A DNA stretch of 5,066 bases from Comamonadaceae bacterium (lineage in GTDB: Bacteria; Pseudomonadota; Gammaproteobacteria; Burkholderiales; Burkholderiaceae_C), in the NCBI GenBank assembly GCA_947372005.1, contig CANBRV010000176.1, positions 1-5,066 on the forward strand, given 5' to 3'. The notes below the pieces were generated by a model, which was not told where the DNA came from, did no database searches, and saw nothing but the letters and a program-made list of their open reading frames with translations. The stretch's first letter is position 1, and each line of letters begins with the position of its first letter. The position numbers and the translations under genes were made by a program. Below, piece by piece: positions 1 to 5,066 of this stretch.

Positions 1-1
1 A

Positions 2-145
2 ACGCTAGATGAACCTGCTGAATCGGTGTTCTTTTCTGCGGTTGAGTTAGCGGTTTCAATGGAGCCAATCGGCACTGCGCCTAGCAAACCCAGCCAAGCA
101 TTTATCTACCGAGGCCTATGCGGCAAATTTTGGAAATGGATGTGA
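2..145 (+). CDS. 3' end of an unidentified upstream gene (partial)
   Basis: One forward frame is open from base 2 to a TGA at 143-145, giving about 47 residues. The other two forward frames close almost at once (TGA at 10-12, TAG at 6-8). The predicted tail ends in an aromatic and basic stretch (FIYRGLCGKFWKWM). I do not recognise the family. An open frame this short could occur by chance. However, its stop falls just before the ATG at 151 of the following Mpo1-like gene, which is the spacing expected for neighbouring genes in one operon. It also helps choose that gene's start. The beginning lies outside the window, so function and length cannot be judged. Confidence 0.45.
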   Translation, partial: TLDEPAESVFFSAVELAVSMEPIGTAPSKPSQAFIYRGLCGKFWKWM

Positions 146-150
146 ACGAC

Positions 151-585
151 ATGACTGATATTCGCAAAGTTGATGCCCTGATCAACCATTACGGCGAGAG
201 CCACACCAACCCCGCCAACGAGCTGATTCACTTCATCGCCATACCGCTCATCATGTTGAGCCTGTCGGGCTTGCTATATGCCATCCACCCCTTCGTGCTA
301 TACGCATTTTTGGCAGGCAGCTTTATTTACTATGCCAGACTGTCTGCCGTATTTTTAATCACCATGTTGATATGGTCAGCATTGATACTGTGGTTCATTC
401 AATGGATGGGAGCGCAATTGGTCACGCTATCCGTTGCGATCTTCGTTGGCGCTTGGGTATTGCAATTTATCGGTCACAAGATCGAAGGCAAAAAACCTTC
501 CTTCTTTGAAGATATTCAATATCTATGGGTGGGGCCGCTGTTTGTGCTGTCTAAGTTGTTCGTCAAAGTTGGCATCAAGTGGTAG
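151..585 (+). CDS. Mpo1-like (DUF962 / YGL010w-type) integral membrane protein
   Basis: A 144-residue membrane protein of the Mpo1-like/DUF962 family. The N-terminal motif HYGESHTNPANELIH (residues 13-27 from this start) and the C-terminal motif GHKIEGKKPSFFED (108-121) are the two family signatures. They carry the conserved histidines H13, H18, H27 and H109. Between them lie about four hydrophobic segments. Yeast Mpo1 is an Fe(II)-dependent dioxygenase that acts on 2-hydroxy fatty acids from phytosphingosine. The substrate of bacterial members is not known to me, so a lipid oxygenase role is inference. The start is uncertain. In-frame ATGs occur at 118, 136 and 151. I prefer 151 because family members begin shortly before the HYGES motif and because the upstream frame stops at 145. 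A GAGG at 111-114 lies only three bases before ATG 118. No strong ribosome site precedes any of the three. Confidence 0.85.
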   Translation: MTDIRKVDALINHYGESHTNPANELIHFIAIPLIMLSLSGLLYAIHPFVLYAFLAGSFIYYARLSAVFLITMLIWSALILWFIQWMGAQLVTLSVAIFVGAWVLQFIGHKIEGKKPSFFEDIQYLWVGPLFVLSKLFVKVGIKW

Positions 586-600
586 CTGGCGCAGCTTTTT
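584..600 (+). terminator. Short candidate intrinsic terminator after the Mpo1-like gene
   Basis: AGCTG (584-588), a GCG loop (589-591) and CAGCT (592-596) form a 5-bp hairpin that runs straight into a T tract ending at 600. It begins within the stop codon of the Mpo1-like gene. It has the layout of a Rho-independent terminator, but the stem is short, so it is probably leaky. Its position just ahead of the rpoH promoter fits a boundary between two transcription units. Confidence 0.4.
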
Positions 601-618
601 AGATGTTCTGTCGCATCA

Positions 619-645
619 TTAGCACTCTTGCTTGACGAGTGCTAA
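619..645 (+). promoter_or_regulatory. CIRCE operator (HrcA binding site) upstream of rpoH
   Basis: TTAGCACTC (619-627), nine spacer bases (628-636) and GAGTGCTAA (637-645) match the CIRCE consensus at all 18 arm positions. CIRCE is the operator of HrcA, a repressor whose activity depends on GroEL and is lost when unfolded protein occupies the chaperonin. It usually precedes groESL or hrcA-grpE-dnaK. Here it lies about 50 bases before the rpoH start codon and overlaps the predicted -35 box. Repression of rpoH by HrcA is therefore the direct reading. The site itself is seen in the sequence; the presence of HrcA in this organism is inferred. Confidence 0.95.
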
Positions 646-659
646 TTTTCGTGTATCCT
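632..659 (+). promoter_or_regulatory. Predicted sigma-70-type promoter of rpoH
   Basis: TTGACG (632-637, five of six matches to TTGACA) is followed after 16 bases by TATCCT (654-659, four of six matches to TATAAT). Transcription would start near 666, giving a leader of only about 30 bases. The -35 box straddles the CIRCE spacer and the first base of its right arm, so bound HrcA should block RNA polymerase. No sigma-32-type promoter is evident. The short leader leaves little room for the long structured RNA thermometer known from E. coli rpoH. Confidence 0.6.
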
Positions 660-686
660 CGGGTTTTCCCTTGCATTTCATGTTTT

Positions 687-692
687 AGGAGA
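687..692 (+). promoter_or_regulatory. Shine-Dalgarno site of rpoH
   Basis: AGGAGA ends four bases before the ATG at 697. It is the strongest ribosome site in the window and fixes the rpoH start. The other starts here have weak or no recognisable Shine-Dalgarno sequences. Confidence 0.8.
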
Positions 693-696
693 ATCT

Positions 697-1668
697 ATGA
701 CATCACAAGCTCTTGCACTGACTGCGCCAGTTAAATCCTGGGGTTTGATTCCGCCACTGGGCAATTTGGAAGCGTATATCTCAGCTATCCACAACTTGCC
801 GTTACTGACTCTGGAAGAAGAGCAGCAATTTGCCACATCGCTCAAAGAGACAGGCGACCTAGAAGCCGCTCGTAAGCTGGTGCTATCGCATTTGCGTGTG
901 GTGGTGTCTGTGTCTCGCCAGTACTTAGGCTATGGTTTGCCGCACGCTGATTTGATTCAAGAAGGCAATGTCGGTCTTATGAAGGCAGTAAAGCGTTTCG
1001 ATCCCACGATGGGCGTGCGTTTGGTCAGCTATGCCATGCATTGGATTAAGGCCGAAATTCACGAGTACATCATCAAAAACTGGCGTATGGTCAAAGTGGC
1101 AACCACTAAAGGGCAACGCAAGCTATTCTTCAATTTGCGTTCGATGAAACAAGCACTCATTGCGCAGTCCAACCACGATATGTATGGCCTGCACGCAGGT
1201 GATGAAGCGCTGGGCGATGAAGTGATGACATCAAACGCCAACCGCACAACACTGTCGGATAAAGACGTAGCAGCCATGTCGAAAAAGCTCAACGTCAAGC
1301 CCGAAGAAGTGCGCGAGATGGAGCGCCGCATGTCGGGCGGTGATGTGGTGATTGACCCCACCAGCGACAGCGACGATGAGGCATACGGACCTATTCATTA
1401 CCTCAGTGACGAGCGTTTTGACCCTGTACAAACGCTTGAGAACAACGAGCGCGACACCATGGCAACAGATGGCGTGGCAAGTGCATTGGCCGCGCTTGAT
1501 GAACGCAGCCGTCGCATCGTGACCGAGCGTTGGCTCAAAGTCAACGACAACGGCACGGGGGGCATGACGCTACATGATCTGGCGGCGGAATACGGCGTGA
1601 GCGCTGAGCGCATTCGGCAGATTGAAGTAGCAGCAATGAAGAAAATGAAGACGGCGCTATCGGCATAA
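697..1668 (+). CDS. rpoH: RNA polymerase heat-shock sigma factor RpoH (sigma-32)
   Basis: This alternative sigma factor directs RNA polymerase to heat-shock promoters (chaperones, proteases). It has 323 residues, against 284 in E. coli. Region 2.1 (about 53-67, GDLEAARKLVLSHLR) keeps the segment that in E. coli mediates chaperone and membrane-dependent control, with conservative K-to-R and I-to-V changes at the E. coli K51 and I54 equivalents. Region 2.2 contains DLIQEGNVGLMKAVKRFDP (85-103) and regions 2.3-2.4 span about 107-138. The diagnostic RpoH box QRKLFFNLR is at 140-148. Region 4 ends with the helix-turn-helix TLHDLAAEYGVSAERIRQIE (291-310). About 30 extra residues (roughly 153-185) follow the RpoH box relative to E. 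coli. The gene has its own Shine-Dalgarno site and a CIRCE-controlled promoter. It ends in tandem in-frame stops (TAA TAG), and folE starts seven bases later. Confidence 0.97.
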   Translation: MTSQALALTAPVKSWGLIPPLGNLEAYISAIHNLPLLTLEEEQQFATSLKETGDLEAARKLVLSHLRVVVSVSRQYLGYGLPHADLIQEGNVGLMKAVKRFDPTMGVRLVSYAMHWIKAEIHEYIIKNWRMVKVATTKGQRKLFFNLRSMKQALIAQSNHDMYGLHAGDEALGDEVMTSNANRTTLSDKDVAAMSKKLNVKPEEVREMERRMSGGDVVIDPTSDSDDEAYGPIHYLSDERFDPVQTLENNERDTMATDGVASALAALDERSRRIVTERWLKVNDNGTGGMTLHDLAAEYGVSAERIRQIEVAAMKKMKTALSA

Positions 1669-1675
1669 TAGGCAC

Positions 1676-2386
1676 ATGACAAAAAACAATGAATCCTTGG
1701 TGGATGTTGGTACTCCAATGTCCGTCAAAATCCGGGAGCGGATCAAAGCTTCCAAAAAAAGATTTCACGCCAACGACAACATTGCCGAGTTCATCAATGA
1801 CGGCGAATTACCTGTCCTGCTAGACGAAGTGACGACAAAGATGCAGGCCGTACTAGAGAGTATGGTCATTGATTTAGACCACGACCACAACACCAACAAT
1901 ACGGCTCGGCGCGTCGCCAAAATGTATATTAACGAGGTGTTTAAAGGACGTTACGTTCCTGCACCTACAGTCACCGAGTTCCCCAACGTCGGTCATCTCA
2001 ACGAGCTGATGATCGTCGGACCCATCACCGTGCGCAGTGCTTGCAGCCACCACTTTTGTCCCGTGATTGGCAAAGTCTGGATCGGCGTCATGCCTAACGA
2101 GCACACCAACGTGATTGGTCTGTCCAAGTACGCAAGGCTTGCCGAATGGGTCATGAATCGCCCGCAAATTCAAGAAGAAGCTGTCGTGCAATTGGCAGAT
2201 CTCATTCAAGACCTCACCCAACCCAACGGGCTTGCGCTTGTCATGGAAGCCAGCCATTTTTGTATGCACTGGCGTGGCGTTAAAGATATGGACAGCAAAA
2301 TGATTAACTCCGTCATGCGCGGAAGCTTTTTAAAAGATGCCAATTTGCGCCGCGAATTTTTAGCCCTGCTGCCACAAAGAACCTAG
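1676..2386 (+). CDS. folE: GTP cyclohydrolase I (FolE), divergent type
   Basis: Cytosolic enzyme that converts GTP to 7,8-dihydroneopterin triphosphate, the first step towards tetrahydrofolate and related pterins. It has 236 residues. The zinc ligands C123, H126 and C196 are present, as are catalytic or GTP-contacting residues equivalent to E. coli H112, S135, K136, R139, Q151, E152, H179 and R185 (here H125, S150, K151, R154, Q165, E166, H194, R200). The usual CEHH motif reads CSHH (123-126), so the near-invariant glutamate is serine. The usual DTPxR segment is replaced by NTNNTARR (72-79). This marks a divergent subfamily rather than the standard housekeeping enzyme. The start is uncertain: ATG 1676 lies seven bases after rpoH with only a weak TAGG before it, and ATG 1718 (residue 15) is an alternative. 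Spacing suggests co-transcription with rpoH. Confidence 0.92.
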   Translation: MTKNNESLVDVGTPMSVKIRERIKASKKRFHANDNIAEFINDGELPVLLDEVTTKMQAVLESMVIDLDHDHNTNNTARRVAKMYINEVFKGRYVPAPTVTEFPNVGHLNELMIVGPITVRSACSHHFCPVIGKVWIGVMPNEHTNVIGLSKYARLAEWVMNRPQIQEEAVVQLADLIQDLTQPNGLALVMEASHFCMHWRGVKDMDSKMINSVMRGSFLKDANLRREFLALLPQRT

Positions 2387-2412
2387 GGCCCTTCACTTTT
2401 AGAAAGATCATC

Positions 2413-2835
2413 ATGCTCGTTCGTCTTCTGTACGTCAGCCGTTGCATTAGTAACTCCGCCGAGACCGTTGAATCCATACTGAGTCAATCGCGCTTGCACA
2501 ATCCAGGCTTGGGTATCACTGGCATTTTGTGCCATAGCGGTAATATTTTTTTACAAGCTATTGAAGGAGGTCGCGGCGCGGTGAGTGAGCTCTACAACCA
2601 CATCAGCCGTGATGCTCGCCACACCGACGTGGTGCTGTTGCACTACGAAGAAATTACTGAACGTCGCTTTGGTGGTTGGACGATGGGACAGGTCAACCTC
2701 TCAAAAATAAACACTACCGTCTTGATGAAATACTCGGAGTTGCCACAGCTCGATCCTTACTCTGTTTCTGGCAAAGTTTCGCTAGCTTTGCTCGAAGAGC
2801 TTATGGCGACAGCATCGATCATTGGTCGCTCTTAG
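2413..2835 (+). CDS. Stand-alone BLUF-domain blue-light sensor
   Basis: A 140-residue protein made of one BLUF domain (about residues 1-95) with a short C-terminal helical tail and no effector domain, like PixD-type short BLUF proteins. BLUF domains bind FAD and sense blue light through hydrogen-bond switching. The key residues are visible: Y7 (LLYVSR), N30 (RLHNPGLGITGIL), Q48 (IFLQAIEGG), and W89 and M91 in GGWTMG. The photocycle should therefore be intact. Such proteins act by binding a partner protein, so its output cannot be read from its own sequence. It lies 26 bases after folE and three bases before the DMT transporter gene, suggesting one operon. No good Shine-Dalgarno site is seen; AGAAAGA at 2401-2407 is weak. 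Confidence 0.95.
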   Translation: MLVRLLYVSRCISNSAETVESILSQSRLHNPGLGITGILCHSGNIFLQAIEGGRGAVSELYNHISRDARHTDVVLLHYEEITERRFGGWTMGQVNLSKINTTVLMKYSELPQLDPYSVSGKVSLALLEELMATASIIGRS

Positions 2836-2838
2836 TCA

Positions 2839-3726
2839 ATGCCACTTTCAGCGCTCGCTCTCGTCGTAGCGGCCGCAATCATCCACGCTACTTGGAATTT
2901 TTACGCTAAACGTGCGGGCGGTGATGCCAGATTTGGCTTGCTCTCCTGCATTTATCTCATGCTCTTTTGGGCACCACTTGGCCTCTATCTTGGCTGGGAC
3001 GTTATACCCACGTGGGGGCAGCGCGAATGGTGGTTTATGTTTTGGAGCGCGGTCACGCACGTCGGCTATTACGTGTTTTTGCTCAAAGGTTATCGCGTTG
3101 CCGATCTCACCGTTGTGTACCCCATTGCTCGCGGATCAGGACCCGTGCTCTCCAGCATGGCCGCTATTTTGTGGATGAGCGAGAGCCTCACGCCACTTGG
3201 CCTAGCGGGCTTACTAGGTGTGGTTTGCGGCGTATTTTTGATTGCAGGTGGCCTAAAAATTTTGCAACGTGCCACGCACGCACACAACGCAGACGAATCG
3301 CGTAAGCTCAAAGCTGGCCTGGCTTATGGGCTCATCACAGGCTTGTGGATTGCCAGCTACACCGCCATTGACGGCTACGCAGTTAAGTTCTTACTGGTTA
3401 GTCCTATTTTGCTGGATTACATGAGCAACTTCATTCGTATTCCGCTCTACCTCCCGCTGATTTGGAAGGACAGATATACGCTGCTCCCCGTTTGGAAAAC
3501 CTACTGGAAGCCATGTCTCTTTGTTGCCGTGGCGGGTTCGATTGGCTACACGCTCGTCCTCTACGCGGTGCAGATCGCGCCGCTCTCGCACGTGGCACCT
3601 GCACGCGAAGTCTCCATGCTCTTTGCTGCCCTCATTGGCGGGCATTTGCTGGGCGAAGGTGACCGCAAAGCACGCATTGCAGGTGCGTGCCTGATTGCGT
3701 TAGGTGTGGCCGCGCTAGCCTTTTAA
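2839..3726 (+). CDS. EamA/DMT-superfamily transporter
   Basis: A 295-residue inner-membrane protein with two EamA repeats, about ten transmembrane helices in all. The first repeat spans about 3-138 and includes VVYPIARGSGPVLSS (92-106) near its end. A charged linker follows (about 140-158). The second repeat spans about 159-294 and has the matching signature APAREVSMLFAALIGG (253-268) followed by the short GEGDRKAR loop. The family exports or imports small metabolites. The substrate cannot be told from sequence: members include amino-acid, drug and nucleotide-sugar carriers. It starts three bases after the BLUF stop codon with no clear ribosome site, so translation is probably coupled to the BLUF gene. 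Confidence 0.9.
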   Translation: MPLSALALVVAAAIIHATWNFYAKRAGGDARFGLLSCIYLMLFWAPLGLYLGWDVIPTWGQREWWFMFWSAVTHVGYYVFLLKGYRVADLTVVYPIARGSGPVLSSMAAILWMSESLTPLGLAGLLGVVCGVFLIAGGLKILQRATHAHNADESRKLKAGLAYGLITGLWIASYTAIDGYAVKFLLVSPILLDYMSNFIRIPLYLPLIWKDRYTLLPVWKTYWKPCLFVAVAGSIGYTLVLYAVQIAPLSHVAPAREVSMLFAALIGGHLLGEGDRKARIAGACLIALGVAALAF

Positions 3727-3748
3727 ATTGGTTTTATAAAGTTTAAAC

Positions 3749-4540
3749 ATGACTCCACTTTTTCAAGCTCAGCATCTCGTTAAATCCTACGGTGCTAACC
3801 GCGTGGTCGATGACCTCTCTTTCCACATTGCGCCCGGTGAATGCTTCGGCATCATTGGTCCGAACGGCGCAGGCAAAACCACCACGCTCAAAATCTGCCT
3901 AGGTCAAATTCACGCTTATAGTGGCTCTGTCACCGCATTCGGACTCGATGTTCCGAGCAACCTACTCGCCGTCAAAGCACGCATGGGTGTGGTCAGTCAA
4001 TTCGACACACTCGACCCTGATTTTTCCTGCGAAGAAAACATCCTTGCCTATGGCCGCTACTACGGCATGAGCGACCACGCCATCAAAGAGCGCATCCCAA
4101 AATTACTCGACTTCGCCGCACTCACGCACAAAGCCAAAGCAAGGCCTGGTGAGCTCTCAGGCGGCATGAAACGGCGCTTGTCGCTGGCACGCGCGCTTGT
4201 CAATGAACCACAGCTCTTGGTGCTGGATGAGCCCACCACGGGTCTCGATCCGCAAGCGAGGCACTTGATGTGGGAGCGCCTGCGCGAGTTGCTTTCAACA
4301 GGCATGTCGATTCTCTTAACCACGCACTTTATGGACGAAGCCGAGCGACTCTGCACACGGCTGTGCATGATCGACCACGGCAAAAAACTCATCGAAGGCA
4401 CACCACGCGAACTCATCGCCCAGCACCTGCCACCCGAGATTACGGAGGACATTGAAGGCGTGGGCGTGCTCAAACGCCGCAGCAATTTGGAAGATTTGTT
4501 CTTCAAATACACAGGTCGTCAAATCAGGATGGATTCTTAA
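3749..4540 (+). CDS. ABC transporter ATP-binding protein, NodI-like (DRA family)
   Basis: A 263-residue ATPase subunit of an ABC-2-type exporter. In order it shows Walker A GPNGAGKTT (37-45), Q-loop Q84, signature LSGGM (136-140), Walker B LLVLDEP (156-162) with catalytic E161, D-loop GLDP (165-168) and H-loop H193. The C-terminal NLEDLFFKYTGRQIR (246-260) is typical of NodI-like proteins. NodI/NodJ export lipo-chitin signals in rhizobia, but homologues are common in betaproteobacteria that do not nodulate, and the substrate there is unknown. NodI proteins are usually about 300 residues or more. Here roughly 40 residues between the ATPase core and that final motif appear to be missing. The leader is AT-rich (TATAAA at 3735-3740) and lacks a Shine-Dalgarno match. 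The stop TAA shares its last A with the next start codon. Confidence 0.94.
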   Translation: MTPLFQAQHLVKSYGANRVVDDLSFHIAPGECFGIIGPNGAGKTTTLKICLGQIHAYSGSVTAFGLDVPSNLLAVKARMGVVSQFDTLDPDFSCEENILAYGRYYGMSDHAIKERIPKLLDFAALTHKAKARPGELSGGMKRRLSLARALVNEPQLLVLDEPTTGLDPQARHLMWERLRELLSTGMSILLTTHFMDEAERLCTRLCMIDHGKKLIEGTPRELIAQHLPPEITEDIEGVGVLKRRSNLEDLFFKYTGRQIRMDS

Positions 4541-5066
4541 TGAATACGCACACCATTTCTACGCGCTGGGTATCCATCTTTAGACGCAATTTTTTAGTCT
4601 GGCGCAAACAAATGTGGGGCAGTCTCGTCTCGCACATTGCCGAGCCGCTCATTGCGCTGCTCGCCTTTGGCTACGGGCTTGGCACATTGGTTGGCAACGT
4701 ACAAACGCCCTTTGGCACCGTGCCGTACTTCGTCTTTATTGCCAGCGGACTCATTTGCATGAGCACCATGAACTCGGCCAGTTTCGAAGCGCTTTACTCG
4801 GCCTACTCGCGCTTAGATCATCAAAAAACATGGCACGGCATTTTGAATGCTGCCGTCATCATCGACGACATTGTGCTGGGCGAAATCGTCTGGGCGGCAT
4901 TTAAAGGCCTCTTTGCTGCCAGCATTATTTTGCTGGTGATGATGGCGCTCTTGCTGGCAGGTGGGCACACACTCACATGGCACATGGTGTTTGTTTTGCC
5001 CGTGTTGGCCTTAGTGGCACTCACCTTCTCCAGCATGGGAATGATCTTTACAGCGCTCGCCAAAGG
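4540..5066 (+). CDS. ABC-2 type permease, NodJ-like (3' end beyond window)
   Basis: The frame starting at the ATG in the TAATG junction (stop 4538-4540, start 4540-4542) stays open to the window end, giving 175 residues without a stop. It begins MNTHTISTRW, followed by the NodJ-like NFLVWRKQMWGSLVSHIAEP (17-36). Then come the hydrophobic run LIALLAFGYGLGTLVG (37-52), the segment ASGLICMSTMNSASFEALYS (68-87), and IIDDIVLGEIVWAAFKG (107-123), which leads into further membrane helices. This is the membrane half of the exporter energised by the preceding NodI-like ATPase. The one-base overlap implies translational coupling and equal dosage. NodJ proteins are about 250-260 residues, so roughly a third is missing. 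The substrate is unknown. Confidence 0.93.
   Translation, partial: MNTHTISTRWVSIFRRNFLVWRKQMWGSLVSHIAEPLIALLAFGYGLGTLVGNVQTPFGTVPYFVFIASGLICMSTMNSASFEALYSAYSRLDHQKTWHGILNAAVIIDDIVLGEIVWAAFKGLFAASIILLVMMALLLAGGHTLTWHMVFVLPVLALVALTFSSMGMIFTALAK

Noticed and set aside
619..649. CIRCE palindrome followed by TTTT read as an intrinsic terminator of the Mpo1-like gene
   Set aside because: The arms match the CIRCE consensus exactly with the exact 9-base spacer and sit on a promoter, so the operator explains them better. Some termination of upstream readthrough remains possible but is not needed.
666..696. RNA thermometer in the rpoH leader
   Set aside because: If transcription starts near 666 the leader is only about 30 bases, and I see no pairing that covers the AGGAGA site. 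A structure reaching into the coding region cannot be excluded by eye.
2676..3305. Out-of-frame forward open frames within the BLUF and DMT genes
   Set aside because: They overlap clear family members in another frame and their translations have no family features.
3735..3748. Promoter for the ABC genes based on TATAAA
   Set aside because: No -35-like sequence lies at proper spacing, so one AT-rich hexamer is not enough to call a promoter.
4614..4904. Forward 96-codon open frame near the window end
   Set aside because: The true gene here is the NodJ-like frame starting at 4540, which stays open to the edge and has recognisable motifs. The shorter frame is its shadow.
697..5063. Antisense open frames of 60-150 codons opposite rpoH, folE, the DMT gene and the ABC genes
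   Set aside because: They lie wholly opposite well-identified genes, show no recognisable domains, and have compositions expected from the complement of coding DNA.

Overview
The window looks like chromosomal DNA of a betaproteobacterium, most likely in or near Burkholderiales. The evidence is a sigma-32 sequence of the type I associate with that group, a typical NodI/NodJ-like ABC pair, and roughly balanced base composition. This assignment comes from recognising protein families, not from a search. All recognised genes lie on the + strand and are tightly packed. I see no tRNA, rRNA, mobile element or CRISPR array, and no gene-free stretch longer than about 110 bases.

Layout from left to right: (1) the 3' end of an unidentified gene (2-145), running into an Mpo1-like (DUF962) membrane protein that ends at 585. 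(2) A 111-base regulatory gap. It holds a short candidate terminator, a perfect CIRCE operator (619-645, TTAGCACTC-N9-GAGTGCTAA) and a sigma-70-type promoter whose -35 overlaps the operator. (3) rpoH (697-1668), the heat-shock sigma factor, followed after 7 bases by a divergent GTP cyclohydrolase I, folE (1676-2386). (4) A stand-alone BLUF blue-light sensor (2413-2835). (5) An EamA/DMT-family transporter (2839-3726). (6) A NodI-like ABC ATPase (3749-4540) overlapping by one base the start of a NodJ-like permease (4540 to window end, incomplete).

The clearest regulatory message is that HrcA, through CIRCE, probably represses the gene for sigma-32. That would place one heat-shock regulator above the other. 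No convincing terminator or strong promoter is visible between rpoH and the ABC genes, and the gaps are 7, 26, 3, 22 and -1 bases. Downstream genes may therefore receive transcription from the CIRCE-controlled promoter. The rpoH-folE-BLUF order puts together a stress sigma factor, a pterin-synthesis enzyme and a flavin photoreceptor. A shared light/stress response is an attractive but unproven reading.

No wholly new system is evident. The items most worth following are the CIRCE-rpoH wiring, the folE-BLUF neighbourhood, the substituted FolE motif (CSHH instead of CEHH), and the insertion after the RpoH box.
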